NCBI GenBank assembly: GCA_035296625.1
Contig: DATHAO010000013.1
Span: 46,310 to 110,309 of the forward strand
Origin: DATCLS01 sp035296625
GTDB lineage: Bacteria; Actinomycetota; Acidimicrobiia; Acidimicrobiales; VFJN01
DNA: 64,000 bases
Reading direction: 5' to 3'
Shown here: positions 22,588 through 30,631 of the stretch, one piece after another
Layout: each line of letters begins with the position of its first letter
Position numbering within the stretch: the stretch's first letter is position 1
Translations under genes and position numbers: made by a program
Notes under the pieces: generated by a model
What the model was told of the DNA's origin: nothing
The model's database searches: none
The model's input: the letters and a program-made list of their open reading frames with translations, nothing else

Positions 22588-23496
22588 ATGGCACCCTCCG
22601 GACCCCCGCTGCTCGTCGACGACGCCGGCCCCCAGGCGCGCCGCCCGCGTCCCCACCCGGGCCCCCGTCACGACGGCCCGGGCACCGGCACCGACGCGCC
22701 CGGCCCCGCCGTGGCCCTTCGGTCCCGGGCGCCCGAAGCCGCGCCGACGCCGGCCCCGGCCACGCCCGCGCCGCCCTTCCGCCCCCGGGCCGCGGCGATC
22801 ATCCCGGCCCGCGACGAGGCCCCGACGATCGGCGCCGTCGTCTACGCCGCGTCCGACGCCGCGCTCGTCGACGAGGTCGTCGTGGTCGACAACGCGTCGA
22901 CCGACGGCAGCGCCGCGGTGGCCGCGGCCCACGGCGCCCGGGTCGTCCACGAGCCGTCCCCCGGCAAGGGCCAGGCGCTGCGCACCGGCGTGGCGGCCAC
23001 CGACGCGCCGGTCGTCGTGTTCCTCGACGCGGACCTCGTCGGCCTGCGGCCCCAGCACGTCGACCGGCTCGTGGCCACCGTGGCCTCGGGCGAGGCCGCG
23101 ATGGCGTGCGGGCTGTTCGACCGCGGCCCGCTCGCCAACCGGGTCTTCCTCCACCACCTGCCGGTGCTGACCGGCCAGCGGGCGCTGCCCCGGGCGCTCT
23201 TCGAGCGGCTCGAGTTGGCCGACGTGCGCGGCTACCGGGTGGAGGCGGCGCTGAACAGCCTGGTGGGCCGCGCCGACCTGCCCCGCAGCGACGAGGTGCT
23301 GCCCGGCCTGTGGCACCGCACCAAGGAGGAGAAGGCGGCGACACCGGCCGTCGGCTCGGTCCGCAAGGTGGGGATGCTCGCCTGCGCCTGCTGGAGCTAC
23401 CTGCGCTGCGCCGTGGTGGGCCGGCCGGGCCCGGTCGGCGGGGTGCGGCTTCAGTCGGCCGGCGGCGTCCAGGGCTCGTCGCGTGGGGCGTCGTAG
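22588..23496 (+). CDS. family 2 glycosyltransferase
   Basis: A 302-residue GT-A fold transferase. After a 65-residue Pro/Ala-rich N-terminus come RAAAIIPARDEAPTIGAVV (about 67-85), DEVVVVDNASTDGSAAVA (near 93-110), the KGQALRTGV block and the metal-binding VVFLDADLVG (near 145-154). Such proteins resemble glucosyl-3-phosphoglycerate synthase and polyprenyl-phosphate sugar transferases; the acceptor is unknown. A short Cys/Trp-containing hydrophobic stretch near 266-280 may dip into the membrane. Its 3' end overlaps the convergent NUDIX gene by 46 bp, unusual here, so the true stop region of one of the two deserves checking. Confidence 0.85.
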   Translation: MAPSGPPLLVDDAGPQARRPRPHPGPRHDGPGTGTDAPGPAVALRSRAPEAAPTPAPATPAPPFRPRAAAIIPARDEAPTIGAVVYAASDAALVDEVVVVDNASTDGSAAVAAAHGARVVHEPSPGKGQALRTGVAATDAPVVVFLDADLVGLRPQHVDRLVATVASGEAAMACGLFDRGPLANRVFLHHLPVLTGQRALPRALFERLELADVRGYRVEAALNSLVGRADLPRSDEVLPGLWHRTKEEKAATPAVGSVRKVGMLACACWSYLRCAVVGRPGPVGGVRLQSAGGVQGSSRGAS

Positions 23497-24143
23497 AGCA
23501 CGCCGACGTCCTCACCCTGGATCGCCCGGAAGGCGTGGCGGCGCCATTGCTCGGCGCCGGCCAGCGGCTGAGGAAGGGCATCGTCCGCGAACCAGCCGAC
23601 GTCGCGGGTTTCGAGCGGGTGGGCCGCCAGCTCGCCGCCGGTGGCCCGGCACAGGAACACGAGGCTGTAGAGCGGCACCCGGGTGAAGCCGAGGCGCAGG
23701 CCGTCGAGCAGGGCGATGAGACGCACCGGTTCGCACTCGATGCCGGTCTCCTCGCGGACCTCCTTCACGGCGATCTCGCTGGCGGAGTAGCCGACGTCGG
23801 CCCAGCCCGTGGGGTACAGCCAGATGCCGGAGTCGGAGCGCTGCACGAGCAGGATCTCGTTGGCGTCGTTGTGGACGACCGCCCCCACGGCGACCTTGGG
23901 GGTCACGTAGCCGGCCACGCCCTCGCCGACGCCCTTCATCCACTCCTCGATGTAGTGCTCGGCGTCGAAGCCCTCGTCGGCCTGGGCGGCGGCGCGTATG
24001 TCGCCGGCGACGGCCAACACCTCCTCGAACCGCTCGCGCTCGTAGAGGCTCTCGGTGAAGCCGAGACCCGTGCGGGCGATGCCGGAGAGGGCCTCGGACC
24101 AGCGCACGAGGTCCTGGCGGGTGGGCGGAAGCCGGGGCGTCAC
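23451..24143 (-). CDS. NUDIX hydrolase with Nudix-N domain
   Basis: A 230-residue protein: an N-terminal helical domain (to about 80) of the kind found in ADP-ribose/nucleoside-diphosphate-sugar NUDIX enzymes, then the NUDIX fold from VAVGAVVHNDANEILLVQR. The NUDIX box is GWADVGYSASEIAVKEVREE: the REVREETG helix part is close to canonical (KE for RE at the first site), but the position of the conserved first Glu (GE) is Tyr (GY). The core metal-binding Glu residues of REETG are kept, so activity is possible. GTG 24143 follows TACTGT by 8 nt. Ends overlapping the GT2 gene. Confidence 0.85.
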   Translation of the reverse strand: MTPRLPPTRQDLVRWSEALSGIARTGLGFTESLYERERFEEVLAVAGDIRAAAQADEGFDAEHYIEEWMKGVGEGVAGYVTPKVAVGAVVHNDANEILLVQRSDSGIWLYPTGWADVGYSASEIAVKEVREETGIECEPVRLIALLDGLRLGFTRVPLYSLVFLCRATGGELAAHPLETRDVGWFADDALPQPLAGAEQWRRHAFRAIQGEDVGVLYDAPRDEPWTPPAD

Positions 24144-24151
24144 GCGGCCCG

Positions 24152-24157
24152 ACAGTA
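24152..24157 (-). promoter_or_regulatory. -10 box TACTGT of the NUDIX gene
   Basis: TANNNT hexamer 8 nt before GTG 24143, just beyond the glnD stop. Confidence 0.5.
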
Positions 24158-24161
24158 CCGG

Positions 24162-26471
24162 TCAGACGTCGGCCGACAAGGCGTGGACCAGCGCCCGCTC
24201 GGTCTCGGCGAGCACGGCCGGGTCACTCACCTTCCGCCCGTCGGGCCCCTGGACGTAGAAGCTGTCGACCACCTCGGGCCCGAGCGTCTGCACCTTCGCG
24301 AACACGACTGCGAGGTCGAGCTCGGCCAGCGCCCGGGTGATGCGGTACAGCACGCCCATGGCGTCGGCGGCGTGCACCTCGACGACCGTGGCGTCCTCGC
24401 TCGCCGTCAGGTCGAAGCGCACCTCGGGCTCGAGATCGTCGGGCACCACGGCGCGGCGGCTGCCGTACGTGCGCGCCCGCTGGGCGAGCCGGGCCGGGAT
24501 GGCGAGCTGGCCGGCCAGGGCCCTTTCGAGGTCGCGGACCACCTTGCCCCATGCGAACGTGGGGCCGAAGCTCGACTCGACGCTGAACACCTGCAGCGCC
24601 CAGCCGCGATCGACTGTGACCGACGCCGCCCGCACGGCCAGGCCATGCAGCGACAGCACCCCCGCCACCCTGCTGAACAGGCCGGTCCGATCGGGGACCA
24701 CGACGGTCAGCAGGTCGCCCTCGGTGACGATGCGCTGCTCGCCCGCCTCGAGCAGGGCGCGCTGGTCGTCGGTGGGGAACTGCGCGGCGGGCGGGGCCAT
24801 CGGGGCGTCGTCGCCCAGCACCTCGGCGACGCGGCCGGCGAGCTGGCGCACGAGCCGGGCCTTCCAGTCGCTCCAGGCCGCCGGGCCCGTGGCCACCGAG
24901 TCGGCCTCGGTGAGGGCGGCGAGCAGCTCGAGCACCTCGGGTGTGCGCACCGTCCGGGCCACAGCCTCGATCGTGGCCGGGTCATCGAGGTCGCGGCGCG
25001 TGGCGATGTCGGGCAGCAGCAGGTGGTGGCGGCACATCGCCACGAGCACGTCGGTGTCGTGGTCGTCGAGCCCGAGGCGGGGCCCGATGTCGCCGAGCAT
25101 GGCGACGCCGACGTCGGTGTGGTCGCCCGGCCAGCCCTTGCCGATGTCGTGCAGCAGGGCGCCGAGCACGAGCAGGTCGGGGCGGGACACCCGGCCCGCC
25201 AGGGCGGCGGCCTGCACGGCGGCCTCCCACAGGTGCCGGTCGATCGTGAAGCGGTGGTAGGCGTTGCGCTGGGGCTTGGACCGCACCGCCGGCCACTCGG
25301 GGAAGTACCGCTCCCAGACGCCCTGCTGGTCGAGCGCCTCGAGCAGCAGGACGGCGGGCGGCCCCGCCAGCAGCAGCTCGACGAGGGCGGTCCGCATCCC
25401 GGCCGGCCACGGCTCGGGCGGGGCGGGGGCGTCGGCAGCGAGGCGGTCGAGCGACCAGCGGTCGAGCTGGGTGGACCGCGCGGCGGCCTCCGCGGCCGCC
25501 CGCAGGGCGAGCGCCGGGTCGCCCGCCACGTCCGCGTCGTCTGTGACGTGCACCTCGCCGTCGCGCAGCGCGAGCCCGGGGCCGAGCGGGAGCTCGCGCT
25601 TGGCGCGACCCAGCGGCCCGGTGAGCGAGCTCTCGATGCGGTGCCAGGCGTCGTCGCTGGTCCAGGCGACAGTGCGGGCCGCGTGCGCCAGGTCGCGCAT
25701 GAGGTCGTCGGCGTGGTCGTAGCCGAGAGCGAGGGCCACGGCGTCCTGTTCCTGCAGCAGCAGGCGGTCGCCTGCGCGGCCGGTGCGCCGGTGCAGCTCG
25801 ACGCGGGCCGCGAGCAGACGCTCGTAGGCGGCGTCGAGCGCGGCGTGGTCGGTCTCCCAGAGGATCGTGCGGGCCGCCTGGGCCCAGCGCAGCGCCTGCA
25901 CGTCGCGCAGGCCGCCGTGGCCCTCCTTGAGCTCGGGCTCGAGCAGGTATGCCACCTCGCCGGCCTTGCGGTGCCGGGCCCGCACCGAGGCCGCCATCGT
26001 GGCCAGCCACCGCTTGGCCCGCTTGCGCCACTGAAGCTCGGCCTTGGACGCGAGCTCGTCGGCCAGCGCCCGGTCGCCGGCCAGCAGCCGCACGTCGAGC
26101 AGGGCCGTCGCCGTGTCGAGGTCGTCGGCCCCGAGAGCGAGGGCCTCCTTCACCGACCGCACGGCGTGGCCGAGCTTCAGGCCCGAGTCCCAGATGGGGT
26201 ACCAGAGGCGGTCGGCCAGGGCGCCGATGTCCTTGCGCCGGTCGTGCAGCAGCACGACGTCGATGTCGGACTGCAGCGACAGCTCGTTGCGCCCGTAGCC
26301 CCCCACCGCCACGAGGCCCACGCCGGACAGGTGCGGCTCGGCGGCCGCCACGAACAGCTCGGCCAGCCAGCGGTCGACTTCGTGGCCCCACACCTCGCAG
26401 AGCCGGCGACCGACAAGCGAGTCGTCGGCGGCGAGGTGGCTCCGGATGGTGGCGATGCCGGTGGGGGGCAC
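24162..26471 (-). CDS. glnD: [protein-PII] nucleotidyltransferase/removing enzyme GlnD
   Basis: A 769-residue sensor enzyme that modifies and demodifies PII in response to glutamine. Domains in order: nucleotidyltransferase with VAVGGYGRNELSLQSDIDVV (about 54-73, Gly-Gly and Asp-x-Asp), the EPELKEGHGGLRD linker (near 178-190), HD hydrolase with LGALLHDIGKGWPGDHTD (His441-Asp442), and two ACT domains (about 570-769; TVVVPDRTGLFSRVAGVL, EVHAADAMGVLYRITRAL). Length is slightly short of E. coli GlnD (890). In several actinobacteria the enzyme adenylylates GlnK rather than uridylylating it; the sequence does not decide. GTG 26471 lies 4 nt after the glnB stop: last gene of amtB-glnB-glnD. Confidence 0.95.
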   Translation of the reverse strand: MPPTGIATIRSHLAADDSLVGRRLCEVWGHEVDRWLAELFVAAAEPHLSGVGLVAVGGYGRNELSLQSDIDVVLLHDRRKDIGALADRLWYPIWDSGLKLGHAVRSVKEALALGADDLDTATALLDVRLLAGDRALADELASKAELQWRKRAKRWLATMAASVRARHRKAGEVAYLLEPELKEGHGGLRDVQALRWAQAARTILWETDHAALDAAYERLLAARVELHRRTGRAGDRLLLQEQDAVALALGYDHADDLMRDLAHAARTVAWTSDDAWHRIESSLTGPLGRAKRELPLGPGLALRDGEVHVTDDADVAGDPALALRAAAEAAARSTQLDRWSLDRLAADAPAPPEPWPAGMRTALVELLLAGPPAVLLLEALDQQGVWERYFPEWPAVRSKPQRNAYHRFTIDRHLWEAAVQAAALAGRVSRPDLLVLGALLHDIGKGWPGDHTDVGVAMLGDIGPRLGLDDHDTDVLVAMCRHHLLLPDIATRRDLDDPATIEAVARTVRTPEVLELLAALTEADSVATGPAAWSDWKARLVRQLAGRVAEVLGDDAPMAPPAAQFPTDDQRALLEAGEQRIVTEGDLLTVVVPDRTGLFSRVAGVLSLHGLAVRAASVTVDRGWALQVFSVESSFGPTFAWGKVVRDLERALAGQLAIPARLAQRARTYGSRRAVVPDDLEPEVRFDLTASEDATVVEVHAADAMGVLYRITRALAELDLAVVFAKVQTLGPEVVDSFYVQGPDGRKVSDPAVLAETERALVHALSADV

Positions 26472-26475
26472 GTGG

Positions 26476-26814
26476 CTAGAGGGCGTCCCCGTCGAGCTCG
26501 CCGGTGCGGATGCGCACCACACGCAGCACGTCGGTCACCCAGATCTTGCCGTCGCCGATCTTGTCGGTGCGGGCCGAGGACACGATGGCGTCGACGACGG
26601 CGTCGGCCTCCTCGTCGTCGGTGAGCACCTCGACGCGGACCTTCGGCACGAAGTCGACCGTGTACTCGGCGCCGCGGTACACCTCGGTGTGGCCCGACTG
26701 GCGGCCGAACCCCTGGACCTCGGTGACGGTCATGCCGGCGATCCCGACCTCCTTCAGGGCGGTCTTGACGTCGTCGAGCTTGTGAGGCTTGACGGTGGCG
26801 GTGATGAGCTTCAT
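26476..26814 (-). CDS. glnB: nitrogen regulatory protein PII (GlnB/GlnK)
   Basis: A complete 112-residue PII trimer subunit. Landmarks are MKLITATVKPHKLDDVK, EVQGFGRQSGHTEVYRGAEY with the modifiable Tyr51 in the T-loop, FVPKVRVEV, and the C-terminal GDGKIWVTDVLRVVRIRTGE loop. It binds ATP/ADP and 2-oxoglutarate and, as the product of the gene following amtB, most likely blocks AmtB under nitrogen excess (GlnK role). GlnD downstream is its modifying enzyme. ATG 26814 lies 20 nt after the amtB stop. Confidence 0.97.
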   Translation of the reverse strand: MKLITATVKPHKLDDVKTALKEVGIAGMTVTEVQGFGRQSGHTEVYRGAEYTVDFVPKVRVEVLTDDEEADAVVDAIVSSARTDKIGDGKIWVTDVLRVVRIRTGELDGDAL

Positions 26815-26834
26815 CTCGTTCGGGTCCTTGTCGC

Positions 26835-28073
26835 TCAGAACACGTAGGCGTTCTCGGCGTGCTGGGTCACGTCGAGGCCGGCGTTCTCGTCATCCTCGCT
26901 GACGCGGATGCCGATCACGACGTCCAGCACCTTGGCGATGAGGAACGAGACCGTGAACGAGTAGGCGATCGTGGCCGCGGCCGCCACCAGCTGATCGACG
27001 AGGAGGTCGGCCCCGCCCCCGAAGAACAGCCCGTCGAAGCCCAGCTCGTTGACGGCCGAGTCGGCGAACAGGCCGAGCAGAATCGTGCCGACGAACCCGC
27101 CTACCAGGTGGACGCCGACGACGTCGAGGCTGTCGTCGTAACCGAACCGGATCTTGAGGCCCACGGCGAGCATGCACACCGCACCGGCCACGAAGCCGAT
27201 GGCGATCGGGGCGAGGCCGCCCACGAAGCCGGCACACGGCGTGATCGCCACGAGGCCGGCGACGGCGCCCGAGGCGCCGCCCAGCGTGGTGGCGTGGCCG
27301 GATTGGAACCGCTCGACGACCAGCCAGCCCAGCATGGCGGCCGAGGCGGCGAGGAACGTGTTCATCAGCGCCTGGCTCGCCACCCCGCCGGCGGTGAGGG
27401 CCGAGCCGGCGTTGAAGCCGAACCAACCGAACCACAGGATGCCGGTGCCGAGCAGCGTGAGTGGCAGGTTGCCGGGCGGCATCGGCTCGTGCGGCCAGCC
27501 GCGGCGCCGGCCCAGCACGAGGATCACGGCCAGGGCCGCGGCGCCGGCGTTCATGTGCACGACCGCACCGCCGGCGAAGTCGAGTGCGCCGATGTCGAAG
27601 ATCCAGCCCCCGCCGAAGACCCAGTGCGCCACAGGCGCGTACACCAGCAGCAGCCACAGCCCGATGAACAGGGCGTAGGCACTGAACTTCATGCGGTCGG
27701 CGGTCGCACCGCTGATGAGCGCCGGCGTGATGACGGCGAAGGTCATTTGGTAGGCGGCGAACAGGACCGGCGGGATAGTGAGCGCGAGGCCGGTGACGTA
27801 CGCGTCGCCGGTCAGTGCCTGTCCGACGTCCTTGAAGCCGATGAAGTCGAGGTTGCCGATGACGCCGGCGTTGCCCCAGTCGCCGAAGACCAGGGTGAAG
27901 CCGACCACGGCCCAGAGGACGGCGATCAGGCCCATCGCGAAGAAGTTCTGCATCAACATGCCGAGCACGTTCTTCGAGCGGACCATGCCGCCGTAGAAGA
28001 ACGCGAGGCCCGGCGTCATGAACAGCACGAGGGCGGTGGCGATCAGCATCCACGCGGTGTCGCCCGTATCCAT
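26835..28073 (-). CDS. amtB: ammonium transporter
   Basis: A 412-residue Amt/Rh channel with about 11 membrane helices. Twin pore histidines lie in DFAGGAVVHMNAG (first) and DVVGVHLVGGFVG (second); FFYGGMVRSKNVLGMLMQNF and GWFGFNAGSAL are conserved blocks. It lacks an obvious cleaved signal peptide in this start; the N-terminal helix is MLIATALVLFMTPGLAFFYG. ATG 28073 has a GAAAGGA ribosome site. The first gene of amtB-glnB-glnD; the 88-bp upstream gap carries a GlnR-type box, so it is probably nitrogen-controlled. Confidence 0.97.
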   Translation of the reverse strand: MDTGDTAWMLIATALVLFMTPGLAFFYGGMVRSKNVLGMLMQNFFAMGLIAVLWAVVGFTLVFGDWGNAGVIGNLDFIGFKDVGQALTGDAYVTGLALTIPPVLFAAYQMTFAVITPALISGATADRMKFSAYALFIGLWLLLVYAPVAHWVFGGGWIFDIGALDFAGGAVVHMNAGAAALAVILVLGRRRGWPHEPMPPGNLPLTLLGTGILWFGWFGFNAGSALTAGGVASQALMNTFLAASAAMLGWLVVERFQSGHATTLGGASGAVAGLVAITPCAGFVGGLAPIAIGFVAGAVCMLAVGLKIRFGYDDSLDVVGVHLVGGFVGTILLGLFADSAVNELGFDGLFFGGGADLLVDQLVAAAATIAYSFTVSFLIAKVLDVVIGIRVSEDDENAGLDVTQHAENAYVF

Positions 28074-28121
28074 GGAGTTCCTTTCGTGGGGTTCAGGACG
28101 ACGAAAGAATGCGGGCGCGTT

Positions 28122-28159
28122 GTTTCCTGTTCTGGTCGTGTTTGTTTCGCCGTTGTGAA
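28122..28159 (-). promoter_or_regulatory. GlnR-type box upstream of amtB
   Basis: On the minus strand the gap reads TTCAC-n6-GAAAC-n6-GACCA-n6-GAAAC (28159 down to 28122). This fits the actinobacterial GlnR consensus gTnAC-n6-GaAAC repeated twice: both b-sites are exact GAAAC and all spacings are 6 nt, while the a-sites (TTCAC, GACCA) are only partial matches. It lies about 50 nt before the amtB start. A GlnR gene is not in the window. Confidence 0.55.
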
Positions 28160-28161
28160 CG

Positions 28162-29535
28162 TCAGGGGCCCTGGTCGTCGAGCGCCCGCCCGAGTTGGCG
28201 GGCCACCACGTGAAGGGGCTCCCAGACCGATCCGAACGGCGGGGCGTAGCCGAGGTCGAGCTCCACGACATCGTCGACCGTCAGGCCGGCGGTGAGCGCC
28301 ACGGCGACGACGTCGATGCGCCGGGCCGCCCCTTGGCCGCCGACGATCTGCGCGCCGATGAGGCGCCGGCTGCCCACCTCGGCCAGCGCCTTGAGCGCCA
28401 GCTTCTCCGCGCCGGGGAAGTAACCGGCCCGGGTCGTGCCCTCGACCGCGGCGGTGACGTGGGTGAACCCGTAGCGATCGGCCTCGCGCTCGCTCAGGCC
28501 GGTGCGGCCGATCTCGGTGCCGCAGACCTTCGTCACCGCCGTGCCCACCACACCCGGGAACGAGGCGTGGCCGCCGGCCAGGTTGACGCCGGCGACTCGC
28601 CCCTGCTTGTTCGCGACCGTGCCCAGCGCGATGTGCACCGGCACCTGCGCCACCCGGTGGAACGACTCGCAGCAGTCGCCGGCCGCCCACACCCCATCGG
28701 CCGAGGTGCGCTGGCGGCGGTCGACCCGGATCGCGCCCTTCACCCCGGTGGCCAGGCCGGCGGCCTCGGCCAGATCGCCGTTCGGCACCACCCCCATCCC
28801 GAGCACCACGAGGTCGGCGTCATAGCGGTCGCCGCCGGCGACGACCGTGCCGCCGGGCTCCTCGCCGCCCGCCTTCTCGACCGCCTCGACCGGGGTGCCG
28901 AGGCGCACGCGGATGCCGATGCCCTCCATGGTGGGGACGAGCGGCCCGGCGACGTCGGCGTCGAGCGTCGGCATGACGTGGTCACCCCCGTCGAGGAGCG
29001 TGACCTCCGCGCCCCGCTCGACGAACGACTCGGCCATCTCGAGGCCGATGTAGCCGCCGCCGACGACCACGACCCGCCGGCAGGTACGGGCGTCGATCTG
29101 GTCGAGCAAGCGGGCGGCGTCGCCCAGCGTCTGCACGCCGTGCACGAACGGCAGGTCGAGGCCCGGGAGGTCGGGCCGCAGCGGGAGGGCGCCCGTGGCC
29201 AGGTGCAACTGGTCGAAGCCGACGCGGACCGTCCGCCCCTCGGCCTCGTCCCAGGCCTCGACCTCGCGGGCGTCCAGGTCGATCGCCCGCGCCTCGTGAC
29301 CCAGCCGCACGTCGATGTCGTGGTCACGCCCGAACGTCGCGGGGTCGCGGGCCACGAGGTCGTCGATGTCGTCGACCACGCCACCCACGACGTACGGGAT
29401 GCCGCAGGCCGAGTAGCTCGTCCATCGGCCACGCTCGAGCACGACGATGTCGCGCTCGGGCCGGCGTCGGCGGACCTGCATGGCGGCGGTCATGCCGGCG
29501 GCGTCACCGCCGACGACGAGGAGGCGATCGGTCAT
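28162..29535 (-). CDS. FAD-dependent pyridine nucleotide-disulfide oxidoreductase (CoA-disulfide reductase/NADH oxidase type)
   Basis: A 457-residue flavoprotein with two Rossmann folds: LLVVGGDAAGMTAAMQVRR (FAD, 5-23) and RRVVVVGGGYIGLEMAESFV (NAD(P)H, near 153-172). The single active cysteine lies in SYSACGIPYVVGG (Cys44), as in CoA-disulfide reductase and Nox-type NADH oxidases rather than the CxxxxC of lipoamide dehydrogenase. The second flavin block TSADGVWAAGDCCE is present, and a dimerisation domain (about 330-440) follows. The role may be CoA or persulfide redox balance. ATG 29535 has a TAGCCT box 6 nt upstream (leaderless). Confidence 0.9.
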   Translation of the reverse strand: MTDRLLVVGGDAAGMTAAMQVRRRRPERDIVVLERGRWTSYSACGIPYVVGGVVDDIDDLVARDPATFGRDHDIDVRLGHEARAIDLDAREVEAWDEAEGRTVRVGFDQLHLATGALPLRPDLPGLDLPFVHGVQTLGDAARLLDQIDARTCRRVVVVGGGYIGLEMAESFVERGAEVTLLDGGDHVMPTLDADVAGPLVPTMEGIGIRVRLGTPVEAVEKAGGEEPGGTVVAGGDRYDADLVVLGMGVVPNGDLAEAAGLATGVKGAIRVDRRQRTSADGVWAAGDCCESFHRVAQVPVHIALGTVANKQGRVAGVNLAGGHASFPGVVGTAVTKVCGTEIGRTGLSEREADRYGFTHVTAAVEGTTRAGYFPGAEKLALKALAEVGSRRLIGAQIVGGQGAARRIDVVAVALTAGLTVDDVVELDLGYAPPFGSVWEPLHVVARQLGRALDDQGP

Positions 29536-29541
29536 GCGGCG

Positions 29542-29547
29542 AGGCTA
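29542..29547 (-). promoter_or_regulatory. -10 box TAGCCT of the disulfide reductase gene
   Basis: TANNNT hexamer 6 nt before ATG 29535. Confidence 0.55.
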
Positions 29548-29592
29548 CGGCCCTCCCGGCGCCGGCGACCGCGCCATCAGCGACGACTGCCC

Positions 29593-29730
29593 CGTCACCG
29601 ACGACCGCGCCATCACCGCCGGCCGTCCCGTGGTCGACGACCGAGCCGTCACCGACGACCGCGCCATCACCGCCGGCCGTACGTTGGTCGACGACCGAGC
29701 CGTCACCACCCGCCGTCCCGTCGTCGGCGT
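29593..29730. repeat. 54-bp tandem repeat (two full copies and one partial)
   Basis: Copies at 29593-29646 and 29647-29700 differ at only a few bases; a partial, more divergent copy runs to about 29730. Each unit itself contains two related halves (CACCGACGACCG / GTCGACGACCGAG). As 54 is a multiple of 3 the minus strand stays open across it with an 18-residue repeat rich in Gly, Asp and Val, starting at GTG 29737; I do not call it a gene. It fills the gap between the disulfide reductase and the next minus-strand gene. Confidence 0.85.
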
Positions 29731-29738
29731 CCGTCACG

Positions 29739-30245
29739 TCACCGGCGACCCTCCCGGCGCCGGCGAGCCAGGTGCACGTGCGCCTTGGCCGCCCCCCACA
29801 CGAGACCCGGCTCGTGCAGGGACGGGTCGACGTCCGCGAACGTGGCCGGGCTCAGGTCGTAGACGTCGTCGGGAAAGGACCGCTCGGCGAAGTCGTCGCG
29901 GGGTACCGGCCGAGCCCCCGCCGACCGCAGCACGGCCGTCGGGTGGCCGACGAGCGACCGGATGGCGGCGAGCGGGTTCCCGGCCTGGGCGTCGACGTCG
30001 GCCGTCACGAGCTCGCGCACCCGCCGGCCGCCCTCGGAGGATGCCTCCCTGACGGCGACGGCCAGTCGCCGCTCGCCCCCGGCGTCGAGGGCGATGCCCT
30101 GGGCCGAGAGCACCCGCCGGACCGACCGCTCGACCCAGCCGGGCAGGGCGGCGTCGACGGCGTCGGCCAGGTCGGAGGCGTAGCGGGCGAGGGCGGCGGC
30201 ATCGCCGGGATCGTCGAGCGGGTGGCCGCCGCCGGGGTCGGACAT
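29739..30245 (-). CDS. hypothetical protein
   Basis: A 168-residue soluble protein with no family I recognise. Predicted helical: DDPGDAAALARYASDLADAV (near 11-30), a charged middle (RRVRELVTADVDAQAGNPLA), and the ending ADVDPSLHEPGLVWGAAKAH that reads like a structured domain rather than random sequence; the last residues are Arg-rich. ATG 30245 is the probable start (CAGCAT, a weak -10, 6 nt upstream). It is divergent from the small gene at 30308. Confidence 0.55.
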   Translation of the reverse strand: MSDPGGGHPLDDPGDAAALARYASDLADAVDAALPGWVERSVRRVLSAQGIALDAGGERRLAVAVREASSEGGRRVRELVTADVDAQAGNPLAAIRSLVGHPTAVLRSAGARPVPRDDFAERSFPDDVYDLSPATFADVDPSLHEPGLVWGAAKAHVHLARRRREGRR

Positions 30246-30307
30246 GGGCCCATGCTGCCGCCGGCACCGGCGGTCGCGCCGCGCCGCAGCGGGTAGAACT
30301 CCCGGCG

Positions 30308-30622
30308 ATGCGGATCCGTGCGCTGTCGGTCTTCGAGGGCATCGTGTACCACAGCGTCTGCGTCGACCCGGCGAACCCATGCCGGCCCACGCTGGAGGTC
30401 GACGCCGTGCTACGGCCGGGCGACGCCGACGCCGAAGCCGGCCCGCTGCTTCTGACGGTCGCCGAGTACGCCGCCATGATCGGCGACGAGCGGCTCGTGC
30501 GCCGTTGCGTTGGCGAGCTCGCCGCCAAGGGCCGCCTCGTCGAACGGATGGGCGTGGAGCACGTGTCGTTCCCCACCTGGACCCTGCTCGAGGGCCCCGG
30601 CGCCCCGGCCGGGACGGGGTGA
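30308..30622 (+). CDS. hypothetical protein, possibly winged-helix-like
   Basis: A 104-residue cytosolic protein of unknown family. The N-terminal MRIRALSVFEGIVYHSVCVD and a middle helix-rich segment LLTVAEYAAMIGDERLVRRC (near 47-66), followed by VGELAAKGRLVERM, have the look of a small helix-turn-helix, but the evidence is thin. TAGAAC lies 8 nt before ATG 30308, compatible with a leaderless start. It converges with larE. Confidence 0.55.
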   Translation: MRIRALSVFEGIVYHSVCVDPANPCRPTLEVDAVLRPGDADAEAGPLLLTVAEYAAMIGDERLVRRCVGELAAKGRLVERMGVEHVSFPTWTLLEGPGAPAGTG

Positions 30623-30631
30623 GCCGGAGTG

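Noticed and set aside
22074..26624. A 1516-codon plus-strand open frame over the NUDIX-glnD-glnB region
   Set aside because: Pure antisense shadow of glnD and neighbours; GlnD motifs read perfectly on the other strand.
29504..29737. A 77-codon minus-strand frame across the 54-bp repeats, starting 1 nt after a stop
   Set aside because: The product is only Gly/Asp/Val repeats and Arg, runs into the next gene's start, and has no ribosome site. Kept as a repeat feature.
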